Part shown: one piece after another, positions 16,242 to 22,479 of the stretch | Layout of the letters: each line of letters begins with the position of its first letter | Numbering within the stretch: the first letter of the stretch is position 1 | DNA from: JAKIWV01 sp049800095 | Lineage (GTDB): Archaea > Thermoplasmatota > Thermoplasmata > Lutacidiplasmatales > UBA184 | Direction: 5' to 3' | DNA length: 22,479 nucleotides | Assembly (NCBI GenBank): GCA_049800095.1 | Contig: JBARJD010000165.1 | Coordinates: forward strand, 1 to 22,479 | Translations under genes and position numbers: made by a program | The notes under the pieces: generated by a model | Databases searched by the model: none | Told to the model about the DNA's origin: nothing | The model's input: only the letters and a program-made list of their open reading frames with translations

Positions 16242-17405
16242 GTGATGCCGGCGCTCGCAAACGGTCGTGGCGGGGTACACCCTGGCGAGCCGGCGGGCCA
16301 CCTATCCGGCACCACCCCCGACGGCCACCTCTATTGGGACGCCGACGTGCTCCGAACGGAACTCGACCGGTTCTACTACCGAAGCTGGCTCCTCGTCGGC
16401 CGTGAGGAGCAGATCTCCAAGCCCGGCGACTATCTCACCCGAACGGTCGGAACAGAGGGCATCATGCTCCTCCGGGACAAGGAGGGCCAGGTCCGGGGAT
16501 TCCAGAACGTGTGCCGGCACCGGGGGACCCAGCTCCTCGAGGAGCCGTGTGGCTCGGGGCTCCGGTCGATCGTCTGTCCGTACCATGCCTGGACCTACGG
16601 CCTCGACGGCCGGCTGGCGGGGGCCGGGCACATGCAGTCCGTTCAAGGGTTCCGGAAGGAGGACAACGGTCTATTCCCGGTCCGCGTCGAGAGCGCCGCC
16701 GGGTTCCTGTGGGCCAATCTCGACCCGAAGGCGCCCCCACTCGCGACCCAACTCGGCCCGTTCCTCGACCGTATGGCCCGGTTCCCGCTCGCGCAGCTCC
16801 GGGCCGGTCCGACCCATACGTACACGATTGAAGCGAACTGGAAGCTCCTCGTAGAGAACTATTCCGAGTGCTACCATTGTGCACCGATCCACCCCGAGCT
16901 GAACCGGATCACGCCATACATGACCGGGGACAACGACGCCTTTTTCACGGAGGGGAGGGGAAAGTTCTCGGGCGGGTACCAAACCTTCGCGGGCGACTAC
17001 ACGTCTATGACCATGACCGGCTACACCCGGCGGCCCCCGCTTCCGGGGATGACCGCCGCCGACCAGCGGCGAATTTACTACTATGTGCTGTGGCCGAACA
17101 CATTCTTCAGCCTGCACCCGGACTACCTGATGGTCCACAAGGCCTGGCCCATTTCGCCCGGACGCTCTCGGGTCGAGAACGAGTTCTACTTCGACCCCGA
17201 GGTGATGGCGAAGCCGGACTTTGACCCCAGTGACGCGGTCGGGGTCTGGGACATCATCAACAAGCAGGATTGGCACGTCTGCGAGCTCGCTCAGAAGGGC
17301 ACCCAGACCCGGAACTGGCACGGTGGACGGTACAGCGAGCAGGAGACCCTCGTGTGGGACTTCGACGCCTACTACCAGGACCAAATGGGGCGGAACACCC
17401 CCTAA
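16242..17405 (+). CDS. Rieske non-heme iron oxygenase alpha subunit (first of a tandem pair)
   Basis: A 387-residue cytoplasmic oxygenase subunit that would hydroxylate or N-demethylate its substrate using O2 and electrons from a separate reductase. The Rieske [2Fe-2S] ligands are C91-x-H93 in CRHRG and C112-x-x-H115 in CPYHAW. The mononuclear iron motif NYSECYHCAPIHPEL gives H212 and H217, with D343 (KQDWHVCE) as likely third ligand. E209 sits where naphthalene dioxygenase has its bridging Asp; a bridging Glu is known from carnitine monooxygenase CntA. This points to the choline/betaine/carnitine/stachydrine branch rather than aromatic ring enzymes. GTG 16242 (or adjacent ATG 16245) is preferred because the TATA predicts transcription starting there; GTG 16221 would lie upstream of it. 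First gene of an operon. Confidence 0.92.
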   Translation: MMPALANGRGGVHPGEPAGHLSGTTPDGHLYWDADVLRTELDRFYYRSWLLVGREEQISKPGDYLTRTVGTEGIMLLRDKEGQVRGFQNVCRHRGTQLLEEPCGSGLRSIVCPYHAWTYGLDGRLAGAGHMQSVQGFRKEDNGLFPVRVESAAGFLWANLDPKAPPLATQLGPFLDRMARFPLAQLRAGPTHTYTIEANWKLLVENYSECYHCAPIHPELNRITPYMTGDNDAFFTEGRGKFSGGYQTFAGDYTSMTMTGYTRRPPLPGMTAADQRRIYYYVLWPNTFFSLHPDYLMVHKAWPISPGRSRVENEFYFDPEVMAKPDFDPSDAVGVWDIINKQDWHVCELAQKGTQTRNWHGGRYSEQETLVWDFDAYYQDQMGRNTP

Positions 17406-17414
17406 GGAGGCCGA

Positions 17415-18593
17415 ATGAGCACCGCGGCCCCTCCCTCGGTCCCCAACCCGCCGGGGCAGGATCGCTCCCGGTCGACCGAGTTGGAGGCCGTCGACCGGCC
17501 GTTCAAGGAGGCGGCCACGTTGCCGGGCTGGATGTTCTCTGACCCGACGCTCTACGCGGAGGAGCTCCGCCAGATGTTCCATCGCACGTGGACCTGTATT
17601 GGCCGGGAGGACGAGGTCGCCGGCGCCGGGGGCTTCCTGACCGTCGAGGTCGGCGGATCGGGCGTGTTGGTCGTGCGCGACAAGGAAGACGTCCTTCACG
17701 CATTCCACAACGTCTGCCGGCACCGGGGGACTCGCCTGGTCGAGAAGAATCTCGGTACGGGCCTCTCCCACATTCAGTGTCCGTACCACGCGTGGACCTA
17801 CGACCTCACCGGACAACTCCGGGGCACGCCGCACATGGCCGGCGTGGAGAACTTCGACAAGCGCGACTATGGCCTCCATCCCGTCGCGCTCGAGACCTGG
17901 CGCGGCTTCCTCTGGGTGAACCTCGACCCGAGCCCGGCGCCGCTCTCCGACCATCTCGGCGCCCTCGTCGAGCGGGCGCGTCCTTTCCCCCTCGAGCGGC
18001 TCCGCCGGGCCCACCGCGTGGTCTACGACATCGCGGCGAACTGGAAGCTCGTCCTCCAGAACGCCAACGAATGCTACCATTGCCCCGGGGTCCACCCGCA
18101 GCTCGTCAAGATCACCCCCTACACCTCCGGCGAGGAGGACATCCACCGGGGCCCGATCTTCGGCGGCTGGATGGACATGGTGGACGGCGCCGAAACCCTG
18201 ACGGCCAACGGAAAGAGCGACCGGAAGCGATTCCCGGCCCTCTCCGCGGAGGACCTGAAGCGGGTCTACTACTACGTCCTCTTTCCCGCCAACTTCCTGG
18301 CGTTTTCGACCGACTATCTCACGATGGACTGGTTCCAGCCCTTGGGCCCGGACCGGACCCGTCTGATGTTCGACCTGTACGTCGACCGGGACGAACCGGA
18401 CCCCGCGGTGGACGCCATGGATTTCTGGGAGACCACGAACCGTCAGGATTGGCACATCTGTGAGATGGCTCACCTCGGGTCCAAGACGGTCGCCTACCAC
18501 CAGGGCCGGTACAGCACAGAAGAGGACACCGTCCACGCCATCGATCAGTACTACCTCCGCCAGATGGGTCTCGTCGGGGAGCCGAGCGAGTAG
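17415..18593 (+). CDS. Rieske non-heme iron oxygenase alpha subunit (second of a tandem pair)
   Basis: A 392-residue paralogue of the preceding gene, which ends 9 bp upstream. GGAGG lies 4 nt before ATG 17415. Rieske ligands are C101-x-H103 and C122-x-x-H125. The iron site NANECYHCPGVHPQL gives H222 and H227, with E219 in the bridging position and D345 (RQDWHICE) as likely third ligand. The N-terminus is about 10 residues longer than in the neighbour. Both copies keep all metal ligands, so both are probably active, perhaps on successive methyl groups, on different substrates, or as a hetero-oligomer. No reductase with flavin and plant-type ferredoxin domains is seen in the window, so electrons must come from elsewhere. 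Confidence 0.92.
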   Translation: MSTAAPPSVPNPPGQDRSRSTELEAVDRPFKEAATLPGWMFSDPTLYAEELRQMFHRTWTCIGREDEVAGAGGFLTVEVGGSGVLVVRDKEDVLHAFHNVCRHRGTRLVEKNLGTGLSHIQCPYHAWTYDLTGQLRGTPHMAGVENFDKRDYGLHPVALETWRGFLWVNLDPSPAPLSDHLGALVERARPFPLERLRRAHRVVYDIAANWKLVLQNANECYHCPGVHPQLVKITPYTSGEEDIHRGPIFGGWMDMVDGAETLTANGKSDRKRFPALSAEDLKRVYYYVLFPANFLAFSTDYLTMDWFQPLGPDRTRLMFDLYVDRDEPDPAVDAMDFWETTNRQDWHICEMAHLGSKTVAYHQGRYSTEEDTVHAIDQYYLRQMGLVGEPSE

Positions 18594-18594
18594 A

Positions 18595-18623
18595 CCGGGG
18601 GCCCGCGTCGAGGGAGTCCCCGG
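18595..18623 (+). repeat. Inverted repeat between Rieske gene 2 and FAD paralogue 4
   Basis: CCGGGG (18595-18600) and CCCCGG (18618-18623) form a 6-bp stem around 17 nt in the 48-bp gap. It could be an mRNA processing or attenuation hairpin; the ribosome binding site of the next gene follows directly. Confidence 0.3.
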
Positions 18624-18641
18624 AGAGAACGGAGGCGAGGG

Positions 18642-20228
18642 ATGGCGGAATTCGATGCGATCATCGTCGGCGCGGGGCACAATGGCCTCGTCACGGCGGG
18701 CTACCTCTCCCGGGCCGGTGCGCGAGTGCTGGTGCTGGAGAAGCGCGCGATCGTCGGGGGCGCCTGCGTCACGGAGGAGCCGTGGCCGGGCTACAAGCTC
18801 AGCACGTTTGGCTACGCCGCCGGACTCCTCCGGCCGAAGATCGTCGAGGACCTCGAACTGAAGCGCTTCGGATACCAGCCGATCCTGTGCGACCCGCAGG
18901 GATTCTCGCCGTTCCCGGACGGCCGCTCACTGACCTTCTGGCTGGACGAGGAAAAGACCCAGCAGGAGATCGCCGGCTTCTCGCAGCGGGACGCCGCCGC
19001 CTATCCGAAGTACCTGGCGTGGTGGGACACCGTCCTGGACCAGATCGAGCCGATCCTTCTCGCGCCGCCGGTTCCCTTGGGCGAGATGCTGAGCTCCTGG
19101 AAGGGAGGCGACCCGCAGGTGCTCCTCAAGGAGCTTTTCCTCCAGAGCGCCGCGGACCTGCTGGACGGATGGTTCGAATCGGACGAGCTCAAGGGCGTCC
19201 TAGCCTCCTCGTCGATCATCGGCACTTTCGCCGGGCCGGAAACACCGGGCACGGCGTACATCCTCGCCCACAACAACGTCGGGATCTTGGATGGCCACCG
19301 GCGGGTCTGGGGGATCGCCCAGGGGGGCATGGGCGGAATCACCCAGGCGATCGCCAGTTCGGCAACGAAGTACGGGGCACAGATCGTGACCGATGCCGGT
19401 GTCCGGCAGATCCTCGTGGAAGGGGGCCGGGCCGTTGGGGTCGTGACCGAGGCCGGGGCAGTCCATCGGGCGCCGATCGTCGTCTCATCGCTCGACCTCA
19501 AGCAGACGTTCCTGCGACTCCTCCCGGAGGAGGCCGTCGACCTGGGCTTCCGCCTTCGGGTGAAGAAGATCCGGAACGAGGGCGCCTGTCTCAAGTTCAA
19601 TGCGGCGCTCGACCGATTGCCTCACTATACCGCCGCCCCCGACCCCTCGCGTCTCTCCGGGGCCCTCGACATCGCCCCCTCGATGGAGTATCTTGAAAGG
19701 GCCTTCGATGAGGCGAAGTACGGCCGGTTCTCGAGCCGGCCCTACATCGACATCTATCACCAGAGCATCCTCGACCCTTCGGTGGCGCCTCCGGGCAAGC
19801 ACACGATGACCTGCTTCGTGGAGTATGCCCCCACGCAGCTCCGGGGAATGGATTGGAACGACGCCCGGTCCCAGGTCGCCGAGACCGTGCTGGACACCAT
19901 CGAGGGATACGCGCCGGACATCCGAGAGACCGTCCTCCAGTGGCAGGTCGTAACCCCGCAGGACATCGAGAACCTGCTGGGAATGACCGGTGGGAACATC
20001 GACCAGGGGGACATCACGCCGGACCAGCTGTTCTCCTTCCGCCCGATCCCGGGGTGGACCTCCTATCGGACCCCCCTGCCGGGGCTCTACCTGTGCGGCT
20101 GCGCCACCCACCCGGGGGGTGGGGTCTTGGGCGCCCCGGGCCACAATGCCGCCCAGGTGGTCCTGGCCGATTGGAGGGCCGCCCGAGGCGGACCGAGGAC
20201 TCCCGCGACGGTTTCGGCGCCGGCCTGA
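18642..20228 (+). CDS. PYROXD2/CrtI-like FAD-dependent oxidoreductase (paralogue 4)
   Basis: A complete 528-residue enzyme and last gene of the Rieske operon. The FAD motif FDAIIVGAGHNGL is at residues 4-16 with E33 in LVLEKR. The central blocks LLAPPVPLGEM, WFESDELK, PGTAYILAHNNVG and VWGIAQGGMGG match the other copies. The C-terminal FAD end reads LYLCGCATHPGGGVLG, with Cys and Leu where the other three copies have Ser and Thr, a possible change near the flavin. ATG 18642 has GGAGG 6 nt upstream. Being cotranscribed with two Rieske subunits suggests that it acts on their product, for example oxidising a secondary amine or an alcohol. That role is inference. Confidence 0.92.
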   Translation: MAEFDAIIVGAGHNGLVTAGYLSRAGARVLVLEKRAIVGGACVTEEPWPGYKLSTFGYAAGLLRPKIVEDLELKRFGYQPILCDPQGFSPFPDGRSLTFWLDEEKTQQEIAGFSQRDAAAYPKYLAWWDTVLDQIEPILLAPPVPLGEMLSSWKGGDPQVLLKELFLQSAADLLDGWFESDELKGVLASSSIIGTFAGPETPGTAYILAHNNVGILDGHRRVWGIAQGGMGGITQAIASSATKYGAQIVTDAGVRQILVEGGRAVGVVTEAGAVHRAPIVVSSLDLKQTFLRLLPEEAVDLGFRLRVKKIRNEGACLKFNAALDRLPHYTAAPDPSRLSGALDIAPSMEYLERAFDEAKYGRFSSRPYIDIYHQSILDPSVAPPGKHTMTCFVEYAPTQLRGMDWNDARSQVAETVLDTIEGYAPDIRETVLQWQVVTPQDIENLLGMTGGNIDQGDITPDQLFSFRPIPGWTSYRTPLPGLYLCGCATHPGGGVLGAPGHNAAQVVLADWRAARGGPRTPATVSAPA

Positions 20229-20244
20229 GCCACGGTTCCGGAGG

Positions 20245-20305
20245 CCCCCATGGGGGGCGTGAGAGGCTATATCAAGGGGGTCTCGCTAGCACGCAGGCCC
20301 GTGCT
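20245..20305 (+). promoter_or_regulatory. Promoter region of the second solute-binding protein
   Basis: CTATATCAA (20267-20275) is a clear TATA-like element, predicting transcription from about 20298. Upstream is the perfect palindrome CCCCCATGGGGG (20246-20257). Downstream is an inverted repeat AGCACG (20288-20293) and CGTGCT (20300-20305) with 6 nt between, overlapping the predicted start site and so a candidate operator. Confidence 0.5.
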
Positions 20306-20322
20306 TGGACGGGGTCGAACGC

Positions 20323-22218
20323 ATGGAACCGAAGTGGATCCGAGTTTCCGCTGTCATCGTCGCGCTGATCACCGTCGGCTCGGCGGTGGGGGTGTATCAC
20401 TACTACTCCACCCAGTCGACCGGTTGCGGGCTTCAGTCCACCAACCCCTTGATCTTCGACCAGGCGGAACAGGTCCACACGCTCGACCCGGACTGGGCCT
20501 ACTCGACGCCTGATTGGGGCGCGGTACAGCAGGTTTACCAAGCCCTCGTAATGTACAACCACTCGAGCACGACCAACTTCTCGGGCGAGCTGGCCAAGAA
20601 CTGGACCGAGTCCGCCGACGGACTCCACTGGAACTTCACACTGCAGCCGGACATCTACTTCTCGAACGGCGACCCCGTGAACGCCTACGTGATGTGGTTC
20701 TCCCTCTACCGGACGTTGGCGATGTTTGGCTCGGACCAGTACCTGCTGGCCGAGAACTTCTGGCTGCCGAACGTCAGCTACTACTCTCCCTCCAACGCCA
20801 CGTCCTCGGCCGAGAACTCGCTCCTCTGGGACCTCAACAATTTCAACTTCCTTGACCCCTCCGCCGGGCCGGCGAACGAGACCGCCGTGATGTCGGCCAC
20901 GAACCAGTCGTTCCAGGTCATCAACCCGTCCACGATCGAGCTCAACCTGGGCTTCGGCTACATCGACTACGGCGTGACCGTGGCCTACACCTACCTTCTG
21001 GCGGAGATCTCCAGCGTCGGCGCCACGGCCGTCGACCCGAAGATCGTTCAGGAGAACGGCGGGGTGGTCTACGGGTCCACGAACGCCTACCTCGAGAACC
21101 ACATGATGGGTACCGGGCCGTTCATGCTGAGCCTCTGGGCTCCGGGGAGCAGCATTACGTTTGCCCCGAGCACCAACTACTGGGCCACGACGCTGGCCAG
21201 CGCGGAGACCTGGAACAACAACATCCAGCCTGCGCGGAGCTCGATCGAGATCAGCTTCCAGGAGGACCCGGCGATCAACGTCGAGAACCTCAAGACCGGG
21301 GCCGTGGCCGGCGCGTCGTTCGCGTACCTCGGTCCCGACACCGTCCACGACCTCGCGGGGACCCCGTGCGTCAAGGTGGAGGCGCTCTCGTTGCCCTACT
21401 CCACCACGAACGGCGGCTGGTGGCTCTACATGAACCAGACCTACCAGCCGTTCAACAACCTCTCCGTCCGGGCGGCGATCACCCATGCGATCAACGTCAG
21501 CCAGATCATCACCGAGGCGTTCGGCGGCTACGCCTACCCGTGGGTCGGCCCCGTCCCACCCGGATACCCCGACTACAACACGGCGAACCTTCCGGACTCC
21601 AACTCCTCGTACAACCTGAATCTGGCCATGCAGGAGATGAACGCCTCCCCGTGGCCCATCGGGCATCCGTATCCGAAGACGATCAACTTCGTCTATGTCG
21701 GTCCGAGCCCCGATTTCGACTTCGCCTCGTACCTGATCCAGCAGGACCTCGCGAAGATCGGGATCACCATCAACCCCGAGCCGCTCCCCCTCAACACCTA
21801 CTACACGCTCGAGAGCTACGACGGGACCACAAACTCCTGCGTGGCGCAGACCTCGGCGAACGGCGGTCCCTACCCCTTCGGCTGGGAGTTCTACACCTCG
21901 GACTGGATCTCTCCCGACGACTGGACCCTCAACAATGTCTGGCAGTACGGTTCCGCGAACGAGTGCATGGGGGGCTACAACAACTCCGCCATGAACACCC
22001 TCTCCCTGATCGCGGCCGGGGAGCACAACGCCACCAAGGCGGCCCAGGACTACGCCACCATGGAGACCACGATGGTCCAGAACTACACCGACGTCTGGCT
22101 GGTCATCCCGAACCTCTTCGCCGTCTACAACGTGAACGTGCAGGGCTTGGTTCCGAACCCCATCGGAAGCTGCCTCCCCGCGTGGAACCTCGAGTGCAAT
22201 ACCGAATACGCCACTTGA
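20323..22218 (+). CDS. Extracellular solute-binding protein, family 5 (second copy)
   Basis: A 631-residue paralogue of the protein at 6149. The N-terminus MEPKWIRVSAVIVALITVGSA matches MDPRSIRIAAVVVAVLTALSA of the first copy, which favours ATG 20323 over TTG 20305. A hydrophobic anchor spans about residues 7-25, followed by TLDPDWAYSTPDWGAVQQVYQ. Shared blocks include FSNGDPVNAY, MGTGPF, NNLSVRAAI and AQTSANGGP. Four Cys match those of the first copy. Asn/Thr/Ser richness and many sequons point to a glycosylated surface protein. No permease or ATPase follows, so it may use the DppBCDF-like importer at 1793-6129 and give it a second specificity. Confidence 0.92.
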   Translation: MEPKWIRVSAVIVALITVGSAVGVYHYYSTQSTGCGLQSTNPLIFDQAEQVHTLDPDWAYSTPDWGAVQQVYQALVMYNHSSTTNFSGELAKNWTESADGLHWNFTLQPDIYFSNGDPVNAYVMWFSLYRTLAMFGSDQYLLAENFWLPNVSYYSPSNATSSAENSLLWDLNNFNFLDPSAGPANETAVMSATNQSFQVINPSTIELNLGFGYIDYGVTVAYTYLLAEISSVGATAVDPKIVQENGGVVYGSTNAYLENHMMGTGPFMLSLWAPGSSITFAPSTNYWATTLASAETWNNNIQPARSSIEISFQEDPAINVENLKTGAVAGASFAYLGPDTVHDLAGTPCVKVEALSLPYSTTNGGWWLYMNQTYQPFNNLSVRAAITHAINVSQIITEAFGGYAYPWVGPVPPGYPDYNTANLPDSNSSYNLNLAMQEMNASPWPIGHPYPKTINFVYVGPSPDFDFASYLIQQDLAKIGITINPEPLPLNTYYTLESYDGTTNSCVAQTSANGGPYPFGWEFYTSDWISPDDWTLNNVWQYGSANECMGGYNNSAMNTLSLIAAGEHNATKAAQDYATMETTMVQNYTDVWLVIPNLFAVYNVNVQGLVPNPIGSCLPAWNLECNTEYAT

Positions 22219-22292
22219 CCCGGTCGACCCCAGCACCGAGGCCCGGGCGGACGAGCCCCTCGGCGAGCCGATAGGTTAAAGGGCCCTCTCGG

Positions 22293-22310
22293 CCCCCCGC
22301 GCGCGGGGGG
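22293..22310. repeat. 18-bp perfect palindrome
   Basis: CCCCCC-GCGCGC-GGGGGG is a perfect palindrome 74 bp after the binding-protein stop and shortly before the last gene. It could be a terminator hairpin, an operator, or a structured site; its alternating GC core could adopt unusual helix forms. A TATA-like GGTTAAAG (22274-22281) lies just upstream. Confidence 0.45.
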
Positions 22311-22319
22311 TTCGGTAGT

Positions 22320-22479
22320 ATTCCCACGAAGGGCGCCAAGGTAGTGCAGGTCGGCTCCGGAGCGGTCGGCCAGGTCATCGCGCGGCATCTGGCCGCGAGT
22401 TCGGCCATCCGAGAGCTCGTCCTGGCGGACCTCGATGGTCCGCTGGCTCAGAAGGTGGCGGCCCAGCTGCCCGGGGGCC
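22320..22479 (+). CDS. Saccharopine dehydrogenase-like NAD(P)-binding protein, 3'-truncated
   Basis: The frame shows an N-terminal Rossmann motif KVVQVGSGAVGQVIARHL followed by ELVLADLD, the pattern of saccharopine-dehydrogenase-family enzymes (saccharopine, lysine and carboxynorspermidine dehydrogenases). It runs off the right edge with about 50 residues visible. An in-frame stop at 22272-22274 limits the start. Between there and the motif no ATG, GTG or TTG occurs: ATT 22320 would give (M)PTKGAKVVQVG, and GTG 22344 would give a protein starting only three residues before the Gly motif. A TATA-like TAGTATT (22316-22322) is 25 bp before GTG 22344 and would suit a leaderless GTG start. An amine-forming or imine-reducing role would fit the cluster, but this is a guess. 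Confidence 0.7.
   Translation, partial: MPTKGAKVVQVGSGAVGQVIARHLAASSAIRELVLADLDGPLAQKVAAQLPGG

Noticed and set aside
16671..18680. Very long open frame on the minus strand opposite the two Rieske genes
   Set aside because: It is antisense to two genes with complete catalytic motifs, has Arg/Val/Asp/Gly-rich low-information composition and no recognisable domain; such frames are common in GC-rich DNA.
1..20228. Carotenoid biosynthesis interpretation of the CrtI-like proteins
   Set aside because: Motifs follow PYROXD2 rather than phytoene desaturase, and no phytoene synthase, cyclase or prenyltransferase is nearby.
20272..22236. 654-codon open frame on the minus strand opposite the second binding protein
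   Set aside because: Antisense shadow of a clear family 5 binding protein; Val/Gly/Arg/Asp-rich with no domain.
1..22479. Mobile elements, CRISPR arrays or defence genes
   Set aside because: No transposase or integrase motifs, no repeat-spacer pattern and no defence domains were found on either strand.

Overview
The window is a GC-rich stretch that looks archaeal. Several genes have a TATA-like element centred about 25-27 bp before their start codon, which implies leaderless or near-leaderless mRNAs. Others, inside operons, have GGAGG-type ribosome binding sites. The two solute-binding proteins have an N-terminal hydrophobic anchor without an adjacent lipobox, are rich in Asn/Ser/Thr/Tyr and carry many N-x-S/T sequons, as in archaeal surface proteins. 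A soil or sediment Thermoplasmatota-like lineage would fit, but that is inference. No rRNA, tRNA, CRISPR array, transposase or phage gene was seen.

Layout: (1) bases 1-1703, the 3' part of a PYROXD2/CrtI-like FAD oxidoreductase followed by a small cupin; (2) 1793-6129, a tight dppB-dppC-dppD-dppF-like ABC importer operon; (3) 6149-8134 on the minus strand, the first substrate-binding protein, convergent with dppF; (4) 8290-12887, divergent from it, an operon of two aldehyde dehydrogenases and a second FAD oxidoreductase; (5) 12948-14507, a third FAD oxidoreductase with its own promoter; (6) 14570-15907, a class III aminotransferase with its own promoter; (7) 15908-16241, an AT-richer non-coding region packed with small dyads; (8) 16242-20228, an operon of two Rieske oxygenase alpha subunits and a fourth FAD oxidoreductase; (9) 20323-22218, a second substrate-binding protein; (10) 22320 to the right edge, the start of a saccharopine-dehydrogenase-like NAD(P) enzyme.

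Together the genes look like an uptake-plus-catabolism island for an amine-type compound. The importer brings in a peptide-like or cationic solute. The Rieske enzymes carry a bridging Glu, as in quaternary-amine demethylases such as carnitine monooxygenase. The FAD enzymes could oxidise amine or C-C bonds. The aldehyde dehydrogenases (one close to 4-aminobutyraldehyde dehydrogenase PatD) and the aminotransferase could complete conversion to central metabolites. The pathway is inferred from gene content only; no Rieske reductase is visible in the window.

The most unusual observations are the family of four PYROXD2-like paralogues interleaved with the other enzymes, a closely spaced array of odd-centred dyads at 15951-16030 with a matching 6-1-6 palindrome at the Rieske operon start, and three genes (dppD, the second FAD enzyme and the last gene) that lack a canonical start codon where homology or the ribosome binding site predicts one.
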